Source: Bacillota bacterium
GTDB lineage: Bacteria > Bacillota > Sulfobacillia > Sulfobacillales > Sulfobacillaceae
Direction: 5' to 3'
Length of the DNA: 5,537 bases
NCBI GenBank assembly: GCA_023381095.1
Contig: JAMCTO010000164.1
Location: 1-5,537, forward strand
The position numbers and the translations under genes are program-made. Under the pieces are notes generated by a model. That model saw only the letters and a list, made by a program, of their open reading frames with translations. It made no database searches and was not told the DNA's origin. Shown here in pieces: positions 1 through 5,537 of this stretch; the first letter of the stretch is position 1, and each line of letters begins with the position of its first letter.

Positions 1-1
1 C

Positions 2-166
2 CCAGGCTTTATAGGCCATGGGACGCGCTGACGGGAAGAAAAATCTGGCGTCCTTAACGGCCACCACCCGCTTGACCCCCTCTTGGCTTGCGCCTAAGAA
101 GGGGAATGCGCGGGCCTTATGTTCAAAGAAATTCCGAAATTTCCGCATCAAAACAATATGCGGCAT
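2..166 (-). CDS. Unrecognised protein, N-terminal part only (runs off left edge)
   Basis: I do not recognise this protein. From an ATG at 166-164 the minus strand stays open for 55 codons to the window edge, so the C-terminal part is missing. The visible part is basic and aromatic-rich with no membrane segment or signal peptide; recognisable stretches are MPHIVLMRKF at the start, then FPFLGASQEG, then RFFFPSARPMAYKAW at the edge. The frame is also open upstream of the ATG back to a TGA at 247-245, with sensible residues (NPTHIPYGKAGF) but no ATG, GTG or TTG, and no good ribosome binding site lies before the ATG. This may therefore be a gene that has lost its true 5' end, in keeping with the decayed gene next to it. 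It is divergent from the hydrolase pseudogene. Coding status is uncertain. Confidence 0.35.
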   Translation of the reverse strand, partial: MPHIVLMRKFRNFFEHKARAFPFLGASQEGVKRVVAVKDARFFFPSARPMAYKAW

Positions 167-309
167 CGTTTTCTTAAGTATGCTGAATGCTTTTACGAAA
201 CCCGCCTTCCCGTATGGGATATGGGTTGGATTGCACCCGTAAAATCAAAACTTGAGCTCAGAAGAGATCGTTTACGGCTGTTCCGGGACAAGTCATTGCT
301 CCCAGTAAC

Positions 310-1020
310 ATTAACACCAAATTTATTCAATACCAATCTGACGGGGCTTTCATCGACGCTTATTTAGCTCAACTGGCATCCGGTGATTTCCCGTGGGTGA
401 TCGCTATTCACGACGCCTTTGATCCTGCCGAACATCTCCATGATGTCGCCCGCCGTTTTGCTAATCGGGGTTATACTGGATTGGCACCCACCCTCTATTC
501 CCGCATAGGCACACCGCATCTTGGCAATGCTTAAAAGATATTGGAGAAGATATCTTCATAGGATAGAAAACCGCAAGTAGTCCATGATTTGGAAAGTAGA
601 GCCCGATTAATTCGCTCTATGCCTAATTCGGGCTCGGTTGGCGCTATTGGCTTCTCAAACCGTGCTTTTTGCTTCCTTCAACAACGAGGTCGATGCCGCG
701 ACAGACTGTTGGGGAGACTTTATTTGCCGTGCGACTCCAACGAAGTAATCATGCCGTTCTGTCCTACTCACGTCATTGACTTGGTAGACTACCTCAATTG
801 CCCGCTAATCGTGGCAATTGGAATCGAAGATCAAAGCCCGTCACTTGATGGTGAGGCTCTTAACAAACGGCTGAAACGCACCAACAAGCGGTATGCCGGG
901 TTTACTGCCCATGCCTTTTTTCCTGGCTGCCTGCACAACTGCCGTGAATCAGCCGCATTTCAGCTCTGGGGCAATGTCTTAGCGTGCTTCGGTCAACATC
1001 TACAACAGGCTAAGGTTGAG
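310..1020 (+). pseudogene. Dienelactone hydrolase family pseudogene
   Basis: This is an inactivated alpha/beta-hydrolase of the dienelactone hydrolase (carboxymethylenebutenolidase-like) family, cytosolic enzymes that open lactone rings or cleave related esters with a Cys-Asp-His triad. Reading frame 1 gives the N-terminal half: FIQYQSDGAFIDAYLAQ, then PWVIAIHDAF (409-414 encode His-Asp where the family usually has His-Glu), DVARRFANRGY and LAPTLYSR. TAA at 532-534 and TAG at 559-561 interrupt it, but the same frame resumes with VVHDLES and LIRSMPNSGSVGAIGF. Frame 2 (656-745) carries QTVLFASFNNEVDAATDCWG, and frame 1 returns from about 740 with DLVDYLNCPLIVAIGIEDQ, AHAFF and ESAAFQLWGNVLACFGQHL. 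The triad Asp (829-831) and His (910-912) remain, but the Cys elbow expected after GAIGF is deleted. No ATG precedes the family start; ATT at 310 may be the decayed start codon. The original length would be near 240 residues, normal for the family. It converges on the GGDEF gene. Confidence 0.86.
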
Positions 1021-1036
1021 TGCCGGCCGACAAATT

Positions 1037-1070
1037 GTGCAGCCATACTGGCGGGCTTAACAGGCTGCAT
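1037..1070 (-). terminator. Possible weak terminator after the GGDEF gene
   Basis: An inverted repeat, TGCAGCC at 1038-1044 and GGCTGCA at 1063-1069, lies just past the stop codon of the minus-strand cyclase gene. An 18-base loop separates the arms, and a further G-T pair is possible at 1037/1070. Read on the minus strand it is followed by CAATTTGT, not a real T tract. The long loop and poor tail make it a weak candidate; it sits between two convergent genes, where a terminator would be expected. Confidence 0.3.
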
Positions 1071-1078
1071 CCGCAAAA

Positions 1079-2389
1079 TTACTCTGGTGAGCGATATAGC
1101 GCATAGCTATTGCCACCTTTGGCTTTGGCCCGATACATGGCAATGTCGGCATGTTTTAAGAGAGATTCCGGGCTTGCGCCATCATCAGGATAGATGGCGA
1201 TTCCTATACTGGCGGGGCAGAAAAACACTTTGCCGGAAATCGACCACGGCTGTTGCAAACGCAAAATCATTCGTTGGGCAATCTGGAGTATCTCTTCCAC
1301 AGACGTTACACGCGGCAAGACAACAATGAACTCGTCTCCTCCCATTCGTGCCACTACATCTGGCGAACGCAAACCCGCCTGCAATCGTTTAGCAACATTT
1401 TGCAGCAGTTGATCCCCAGCGCTATGGCCCAACGTATCATTGATGTACTTGAAGCGGTCCAAATCGACAAATAGTACCGCGACCATAACTCCACTGGTAG
1501 ATGCCTCTGACAATGCCCGTGACAAGCCATCCATCACCAGAAAACGGTTGGGCAAATTGGTCAGTATATCGTGGTGAGCCAGATGGTGCAGTTGTAATTC
1601 CATGGTCTTCCGGGGAGTGATGTCCCGGGCAATGCCCCGAAAGCCTACCGGGTTCCCAACGCCATCCCGCATCAACGATACCGTGGCATCCAAATACCGA
1701 TGAGCGCCATCCTTGCGAATGATTTCCCATTCTGCGGAAAAGGGATTCCCTGTCCGATAGACTTGGTTAAACCTTTCATACAGTGCTTTGGCATTTTGCG
1801 GGTCGGTATACTCACGGTCATTAAGTCCGTACAGCTCGTCTTCAGGATACCCGAGAATTTCTACAAGTGCGGGGTTAAAAAACGTCAGATTTCCCGCCAA
1901 GTCCACTTCGAAATATCCGTCCTTTATTTCCTCAAGAATCGTACGGTACCGTTGTTCGCTCCATGAGGCCACGGGACGAACCATCACCGCCAAAGCAACA
2001 ACCCGGTTTCCTTCTCGCAGCGGAATCCGATCCACTTCCACATCCAGGGTGCGCCGATCGGCCAAATTCCAGTGTTCTACGGCGTGATAATCAGGTTTTC
2101 CGCTAGAGATGACGGTGGCGTCCATGACCTCGGGCGAAAACCCGTCGCGGCCAAAAAACTCCCCAACCACACTGCCATCAATATTGCTATAGGTTCCGGT
2201 CAACAGAAAAGAAGCGGCGGCGTTGGCTTTTACAATGCGATGAGCGACGTCAGTGCACCAAATAGCGGTCGGGTTTTCAGGGTCAAAGAGAAGACGGCCT
2301 AATGCCATACCTAGCCGCATTCGTCGCCATGAATTCGTTTTCGGCCTCCAATGACGCCCTTCCTTGGCTTTATCCGGTTCCCAACGCAT
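1079..2389 (-). CDS. PAS-PAS-GGDEF diguanylate cyclase
   Basis: This is a predicted soluble enzyme making cyclic di-GMP from two GTP, controlled by two N-terminal PAS sensor domains. The product from 2389 is 436 residues. PAS 1 spans about residues 38-140 and PAS 2 with its PAC motif about 147-260 (GYFEVDLAGN, ILGYPEDEL, GFRGIARDITPRK). The GGDEF domain spans about 272-433: DILTNLPNR, the metal-binding stretch FVDLDRFKYIND, the intact active-site motif GGDEF at 350-354, and ADIAMYRAKAKGGNSYALY at the end. The product-inhibition I-site RxxD is present as RSPD (341-344), five residues before GGDEF, as the family requires. There is no EAL domain and no membrane segment, so the signal sensed should be intracellular; the ligand or cofactor is unknown. 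The frame is open up to an ATG at 2578 (499 residues), but I prefer the ATG at 2389-2387. It has GAGAGGG nine bases upstream, whereas the earlier ATGs lack a binding site and the extra 63 residues resemble no domain. Confidence 0.9.
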   Translation of the reverse strand: MRWEPDKAKEGRHWRPKTNSWRRMRLGMALGRLLFDPENPTAIWCTDVAHRIVKANAAASFLLTGTYSNIDGSVVGEFFGRDGFSPEVMDATVISSGKPDYHAVEHWNLADRRTLDVEVDRIPLREGNRVVALAVMVRPVASWSEQRYRTILEEIKDGYFEVDLAGNLTFFNPALVEILGYPEDELYGLNDREYTDPQNAKALYERFNQVYRTGNPFSAEWEIIRKDGAHRYLDATVSLMRDGVGNPVGFRGIARDITPRKTMELQLHHLAHHDILTNLPNRFLVMDGLSRALSEASTSGVMVAVLFVDLDRFKYINDTLGHSAGDQLLQNVAKRLQAGLRSPDVVARMGGDEFIVVLPRVTSVEEILQIAQRMILRLQQPWSISGKVFFCPASIGIAIYPDDGASPESLLKHADIAMYRAKAKGGNSYALYRSPE

Positions 2390-2617
2390 TTCTGGCCGCC
2401 CTCTCTCGTCTTCAGTGGGGCTGCGGTGTCGAAATTCCCGAGTAACGTTGACATTACTGTAACAATTCTCGGCTGAAATCTCCATAGTTCTTATGTTTCG
2501 CGGTTGGATGATTTTACGTAGTTGTCCACCTTGACAAGCTGGAGTCCCCTCTTCAAGACTAGAACACGACAGCCCCATTAATCCGGTGCCATAAAATAAA
2601 TGGATGCCATCCCAATC

Positions 2618-2631
2618 TTTTCCTAGGAAAA
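2618..2631. promoter_or_regulatory. Perfect 14-base palindrome, candidate operator
   Basis: TTTTCCTAGGAAAA is a perfect uninterrupted palindrome about 90 bases upstream of the binding-protein start codon. A symmetric AT-flanked site between divergent genes is typical of a dimeric regulator's operator. I do not recognise it as the box of a named regulator. Confidence 0.4.
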
Positions 2632-2675
2632 AGTGCGTGTGTTGTGCAGGATTATTTCACTCTTTAGCGAATTAT

Positions 2676-2691
2676 GGTGTTGTCCAACACC
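2676..2691. promoter_or_regulatory. Inverted repeat GGTGTTG-TC-CAACACC, candidate operator
   Basis: Two perfect 7-base arms (2676-2682 and 2685-2691) flank a 2-base centre, 30 bases ahead of the chosen start codon and 15 bases ahead of the ribosome binding site of the binding-protein gene. The 2-base centre is too small for a stable RNA loop without opening inner pairs, so a DNA site for a dimeric repressor is more likely than an attenuator. The upstream ATG at 2674 overlaps it, another reason not to use that ATG as the start. Confidence 0.45.
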
Positions 2692-2706
2692 TTCAATAAT
2701 TTCGTG

Positions 2707-2714
2707 AAAAGGAG
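2707..2714 (+). promoter_or_regulatory. Ribosome binding site deciding the binding-protein start
   Basis: AAAAGGAG is followed by three consecutive ATG codons at 2716, 2719 and 2722. The spacings are 1, 4 and 7 bases, so the third ATG at 2722 is the best-placed start. The open frame itself reaches back to 2674, where no binding site is seen. Confidence 0.75.
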
Positions 2715-2721
2715 CATGATG

Positions 2722-4467
2722 ATGAGAAGACCAATCTTAGCCCTGGTTTCCGTAGCCGCCTTATCTGTCGGTTTAGTAGGGTGTGGTTCTCAACAGTCGT
2801 CGGGCAATGGACCCGCGTCCAGCAATACGCCGCAATATGGTGGCACTGCAGTCTATGCACTGCAAGAACAGACCTCGCCCAATTGGTTTTTCCCATTAGT
2901 CTCTCTTTCTGCTGACACGGTGATTAATTTCCAAACGGATTTCATGATGTACAAACCTTTGTTATATTTCAATCAAAATGATCAACTCGATCTGGCACAT
3001 GCCCTTGCCAAATCCGTGACTTGGAACAAGACCGATAACGTCTACACCATTGTACTGAATCCGAAATGGCATTGGTCTAACAACACCCCGGTCACTGCTC
3101 AAGACGTGGTCTTTACCTGGGACATTATGAAAGCCGCTTCGGAACCCAACACCAATTATGCCTGGTCATTTTCCGGCGAAGGTTTTGGAGGTATTCCAAA
3201 TGTTTGGCAAAGCGTGGTGGCGACAGGCCCGGATACGGTCGTGGTCACGACCACCAAGCCCCGAAATCCTGAGTGGTTTATTCGCAACGGCCTTGACGAG
3301 ATTATCCCGATTCCCAAAGCCGTTTGGGACAAATATCCGCACAACATGAGCCAAGAAATGTCATTTATCAACTCCGTGGCCAATTCTCCTCTCAACCCAG
3401 TTTATGGCGTGGTGGACGGACCGTATAAATTGTCGTCCTATCAAGCAAATAACTACTGGGACTTTGTGCCCAATCCGAATTATGACGGGCACAAATCCTA
3501 TTTGAGCAAAGTTGTTTTTCAATATGAAACTTCGTCGTCTTCAGAGTTCGCTGCCCTTAAGACCGGCACGGTAAATGTAGGCTATTTGGGAGTTTCCCTG
3601 CTTAATGCCCGCAGCCAATTAACCCATGACCAAATGTCCGTAGCCTATCCGTTAGGTTTTGATTATATGAACATTAATCTGAACCCTGCGGCCCCGAGCG
3701 GCATTGGAACCGCATTCAACACGTTGCCGGTACGCCAAGCGCTTCAACTCGGTGTCGACCAGGAAGGCATGATCCAGCACATTTTTCATGGTTTTGGGGT
3801 TATCGACGATTCGACCTTGGCTCCGGAACCGAAAACATCTTTCTGGAACCCAGCATTAGCGAAGCAACCCTATGCGTATAATCCCGCACGCGGCAAGAAG
3901 ATTCTAGAAAATGCCGGATGGCATGAAGTTAACGGAGTCATGACCAAGAACGGTGTGAAGTTGGAGTTCACTTTGGATTATGCCTCAGGCAGCCAAAGCG
4001 GCACGGATATGGTGGAACTGCTTAAGCAAGACTGGGCCCAAGAAGGCATTGTTGCCAATTTGGTATCGGAGCCATTCGATACCGTGGTCAGCTATGGACA
4101 AAGCAATGCCGACAAGTGGGCCATGATCGACTGGGACCAAGGAAATTTAGGCGGTTGGACCTATGGAAATCCTTACCCTAGCGGCGGAGGATTATTTGGA
4201 ACCGGCGGTGGCGAAAATTCTGGTGGCTACAGTAGCCAGCAAATGGACACCTTGATCCAGGCAACCTACGAACCAGGAACGCAGGCTCAAATTCTCCAGC
4301 GGCTTTATGCCTATGAAGCCTATGCTGCCCAGCAGCTTCCCGGAGCAATTTTTCTGCCGTGGGAACCTCTGTTTAACGTACATGCCGACAACATCCATGG
4401 AGTGGTGTCGACGTTCAATCCCATTGGCGATGTCATTCATCCCAACTACTGGTGGATATCCAAGTAA
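2722..4467 (+). CDS. Family-5 (oligopeptide-type) ABC transporter solute-binding lipoprotein
   Basis: This is an extracellular, lipid-anchored receptor that captures a solute (peptide, nickel chelate or similar) and passes it to an ABC permease. From the ATG at 2722 it is 581 residues, within the usual family size. Residues 1-20 form a lipoprotein signal peptide (MRRP, a hydrophobic core, then the lipobox LVGC), with Cys21 as the lipidated residue, followed by a Ser/Gly/Asn-rich linker. The SBP_bac_5 fold follows: MYKPLLYFNQNDQL and LAKSVTW near residues 76-101, then the family signature KWHWSNNTPVTAQDVVFTW at 115-133. Further along are GPYKLSSY and VRQALQLGVDQEGMI, with the C-terminal closing lobe ending in PNYWWISK. 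A glycine-rich loop (SGGGLFGTGGGENSGGY) lies near the C-terminal third. No permease or ATPase gene adjoins it, so it must use a transporter encoded elsewhere or have permease genes outside the window. The specificity cannot be read from sequence. The palindromes upstream suggest repressor control. Confidence 0.93.
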   Translation: MRRPILALVSVAALSVGLVGCGSQQSSGNGPASSNTPQYGGTAVYALQEQTSPNWFFPLVSLSADTVINFQTDFMMYKPLLYFNQNDQLDLAHALAKSVTWNKTDNVYTIVLNPKWHWSNNTPVTAQDVVFTWDIMKAASEPNTNYAWSFSGEGFGGIPNVWQSVVATGPDTVVVTTTKPRNPEWFIRNGLDEIIPIPKAVWDKYPHNMSQEMSFINSVANSPLNPVYGVVDGPYKLSSYQANNYWDFVPNPNYDGHKSYLSKVVFQYETSSSSEFAALKTGTVNVGYLGVSLLNARSQLTHDQMSVAYPLGFDYMNINLNPAAPSGIGTAFNTLPVRQALQLGVDQEGMIQHIFHGFGVIDDSTLAPEPKTSFWNPALAKQPYAYNPARGKKILENAGWHEVNGVMTKNGVKLEFTLDYASGSQSGTDMVELLKQDWAQEGIVANLVSEPFDTVVSYGQSNADKWAMIDWDQGNLGGWTYGNPYPSGGGLFGTGGGENSGGYSSQQMDTLIQATYEPGTQAQILQRLYAYEAYAAQQLPGAIFLPWEPLFNVHADNIHGVVSTFNPIGDVIHPNYWWISK

Positions 4468-4482
4468 GCTTGGCACAATTGC

Positions 4483-4515
4483 AGCACGGCTCTTTCTTGT
4501 CGAAAGGGCCGTGCT
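4483..4515. terminator. Strong hairpin between convergent genes, likely shared terminator
   Basis: The arms AGCACGGCTCTTTC (4483-4496) and GAAAGGGCCGTGCT (4502-4515) form a 14-base stem with a single G-T mismatch-type pair around a 5-base loop (TTGTC). It starts 16 bases after the binding-protein stop and lies 22 bases beyond the end of the minus-strand ecfT gene, so it could end both transcripts. No T tract follows on either strand, so it is not a textbook intrinsic terminator, though its stability and position make that role likely. Confidence 0.7.
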
Positions 4516-4536
4516 CCATGTTAAATCGAAGAGGCC

Positions 4537-5379
4537 TTACCGAATCCAGAGTAAGATTGCCACGCTAAGGACAACAATGAATGCCAAGTACACAAAATCC
4601 CACACCGATACCGGAGTGTCAAAATAATAGGTACGAGATCCCGCTCGTTCGGCAGCGGATCCTGTAAACCCCCGACTTTCCATGGCCACGGCAACTCTCT
4701 CGCCAATGCGAATGGCTTGCGTCATTAAGGGCAGCGCGTAAGTGACGATGCGGGTCACACGCGAACGACGAATATCTTTCCCTCGCAGAGCACGAGCTTG
4801 CCGGATCTTCCGCCATTCTTCCTCAAAGAGCGGAAACACGCGAATACCTGCTAAAGTTCCATAACTAAATCGGGGTGGCACCCGGAAGTTCTGGGTCAGG
4901 CTCACCACCAATTGGGTTACATCAGTGGTCGACACATAGAGAATGCCAAATGCGACTGATGCCAGCATGCGAAATGCTAATACCAGGCCATTATCCAGAC
5001 CGACCCAACTCAACCGATACCACAAAAACCAGAATGTCGGGGTATGGGGACCAACCCGCGAATACGCGGTGAGGGTCCAAGTGTAGAGCGCAAAAAAGAC
5101 CACAAATGGTGACATTCGTTTAATAATTTGCCACGGGGTAAGCCAGGCTCCGGCCCAAAGCAACATCAGGGGGATCAACCCCAGGGCTATGCCTTGGGCG
5201 ATGTGGCGGGCAAACATGGCAATTCCCATGGCTAAAATTGTGGTAATGAGTTTCCACCCCGGGTTAAGTCGCCCAATCGGAGATTGGGCCTGGCGCCGGT
5301 CTACTTCAATAAAGCGATGACTGAGCGTGGGGGTCTGGCTCACCCTATCGTCGGAATGGTTGGAATCCGACGTCACCAT
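4537..5379 (-). CDS. ecfT: Energy-coupling factor transporter transmembrane protein EcfT
   Basis: EcfT is the membrane scaffold of ECF-type vitamin or metal importers, linking the ATPases EcfA/EcfA' to a substrate-binding S component. From the ATG at 5379 it is 281 residues, the usual size. The family start SPIGRLNPGWKL lies at about 34-44. Hydrophobic segments follow near residues 44-60, 62-80, 90-108 and 131-150, with a last one at about 262-279. The cytoplasmic coupling region holds both Ala-Arg-Gly type motifs: QARALRGKD (about 194-202) and AMESRGFTG (about 232-240), which dock into the ATPase grooves. The start is uncertain because none of the candidates (ATG 5379, GTG 5376, GTG 5343) has a clear ribosome binding site, and the frame is open upstream into the EcfA tail. 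No S component is visible, so the substrate is unknown; the arrangement resembles ykoD-ykoC or cbiO-cbiQ operons. With its ATPase partner truncated upstream, expression may be lost. Confidence 0.85.
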   Translation of the reverse strand: MVTSDSNHSDDRVSQTPTLSHRFIEVDRRQAQSPIGRLNPGWKLITTILAMGIAMFARHIAQGIALGLIPLMLLWAGAWLTPWQIIKRMSPFVVFFALYTWTLTAYSRVGPHTPTFWFLWYRLSWVGLDNGLVLAFRMLASVAFGILYVSTTDVTQLVVSLTQNFRVPPRFSYGTLAGIRVFPLFEEEWRKIRQARALRGKDIRRSRVTRIVTYALPLMTQAIRIGERVAVAMESRGFTGSAAERAGSRTYYFDTPVSVWDFVYLAFIVVLSVAILLWIR

Positions 5380-5478
5380 CAAGTGGGCCTGAATCATGAT
5401 ATCGGTGCGATAAAAAAGATCCTGCGGAGAACCGTCAAAAATCATGCCACCCGCAACCAAAACCACAACCCGAGCATC
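5380..5478 (-). pseudogene. C-terminal remnant of ECF transporter ATPase EcfA, in frame with ecfT
   Basis: The minus strand reads DARVVVLVAGGMIFDGSP and then QDLFYRTDIMIQAHL. This matches the stretch after the H-loop in ECF/cobalt-type ABC ATPases (a DRVxVL, G-x-I-x-x-DG-x-P, LF pattern, then a QAxL helix). Everything before it is missing: Walker A, signature motif, Walker B and H-loop. Continuing upstream, the frame meets a stop (minus-strand TAA at 5484-5482), and none of the three minus-strand frames to the window edge shows the T-H-D type H-loop that should sit there. No stop separates this tail from EcfT: the frame continues through about 20 polar residues (SDSNHSDDRVSQTP) into EcfT. It is therefore either a truncated remnant with a lost stop codon or part of an original EcfA-EcfT fusion that was beheaded. 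Confidence 0.6.
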
Positions 5479-5537
5479 AATTTATCTTTGAGCGGGTTGC
5501 CGATGAGTTGGCGAACCGATTTGTGGACCAGGATATT
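5475..5537 (+). other. Coding-like fragment on the opposite strand at the right edge
   Basis: From about 5475 the plus strand reads HQFIFERVADE and then LANRFVDQDI up to the window edge, a convincing amphipathic helix with gene-like codons. It has no start codon, and its frame runs back into the ecfA tail without a stop. It begins within a few bases of where the EcfA similarity ends, so it is probably foreign DNA joined at a breakpoint. It could be the N-terminal region of a transposase, but 21 residues are too few to name a family. Confidence 0.35.

Larger units (their letters stand above)
2390..2721. other. Divergent intergenic region between cyclase and binding-protein genes
   Basis: This stretch of about 330 bases separates the minus-strand cyclase gene from the plus-strand binding-protein gene, so it should hold both promoters. 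TTGACA hexamers occur on the plus strand at 2448-2453 and 2531-2536, but neither has a convincing -10 box at 16-18 bases. On the minus strand, TTGTCA (2537-2532) is followed 15 bases later by TAAAAT, a poor match for the cyclase promoter. Two perfect palindromes (2618-2631 and 2676-2691) are listed separately. No RNA gene or small open frame stands out, and the upstream part of the cyclase open frame (2390-2578) most likely belongs to this noncoding region. Confidence 0.5.

Noticed and set aside
18..367. Two overlapping plus-strand frames (18-242 and 119-367)
   Set aside because: They overlap each other and the dienelactone hydrolase remnant in a different frame, have no ribosome binding site and resemble no family.
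589..1329. A 246-residue plus-strand ORF as a separate gene
   Set aside because: It is the second half of the hydrolase pseudogene read from an internal TTG. Between about 656 and 740 it is out of the family's frame, and beyond about 1020 it is only the antisense of the cyclase gene.
1194..2302. Several 70-100 residue plus- and minus-strand frames inside the cyclase gene
   Set aside because: They are shadows of the PAS-GGDEF reading frame, without start signals or recognisable sequence.
2448..2476. TTGACA at 2448 as a -35 box for the binding-protein gene
   Set aside because: No -10-like hexamer lies 16-18 bases downstream, and it would sit some 250 bases from the start codon.
2522..2537. 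Short inverted repeat TTGTC-6-GACAA as an operator
   Set aside because: Five-base arms are too short to stand out from chance in this stretch.
2674..2721. ATG at 2674 as the start of the binding protein
   Set aside because: It overlaps the 2676-2691 inverted repeat, lacks a ribosome binding site and would put 16 polar residues before the lipoprotein signal peptide; the ATG at 2722 has an ideally placed AAAAGGAG.
3156..3395. Antisense frames inside the binding-protein gene
   Set aside because: They are shadow frames of a well-supported gene with no independent evidence.
1..5537. A new defence system, CRISPR array, RNA gene or riboswitch
   Set aside because: No direct repeats, tRNA-like folds or defence-type domains were found on either strand; the content is transport, signalling and decayed genes.

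Overview
The window looks like a chromosomal segment of moderate GC from a low-GC-lineage Gram-positive bacterium. The translated proteins, namely a lipoprotein-anchored solute-binding protein, an ECF transporter subunit and a PAS-GGDEF protein, are in the style of acidophilic Firmicutes such as Sulfobacillus. That placement is an inference from protein flavour only; no rRNA or other marker is present.

Layout, left to right. (1) Positions 2-166, minus strand: the first 55 codons of an unrecognised reading frame that runs off the left edge. (2) About 310-1020, plus strand: a dienelactone hydrolase family gene that is recognisable almost end to end but dead. It has two in-frame stops, a small deletion that removed the catalytic cysteine, and a second 1-base loss that brings the frame back. 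(3) 1079-2389, minus strand: an intact PAS-PAS-GGDEF diguanylate cyclase with active-site and inhibitory-site motifs. (4) 2390-2721: a divergent intergenic region carrying two perfect palindromes that could be operators. (5) 2722-4467, plus strand: a complete family-5 (oligopeptide/nickel type) solute-binding lipoprotein with no permease or ATPase genes beside it. (6) 4468-4536: a convergent gap with a very strong hairpin. (7) 4537-5379, minus strand: the transmembrane subunit EcfT of an energy-coupling-factor importer. Upstream of it, and in the same open frame, is only the last stretch of its ATPase EcfA (5380-5478), which is cut off abruptly. (8) 5475-5537, plus strand: an unrelated coding-like stretch that begins where the EcfA similarity ends, consistent with an insertion or rearrangement breakpoint.

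The genes do not form one pathway. The two live genes in the middle are divergent (c-di-GMP signalling and solute capture). Each flank carries gene decay: a hydrolase corpse on the left and a beheaded ECF transporter operon on the right. I see no convincing new multi-gene system. The notable content is the detail of the decay events, the truncated EcfA tail running in frame into EcfT, and the palindromes in front of an orphan binding protein. No tRNA, rRNA, CRISPR array or complete insertion sequence was seen.
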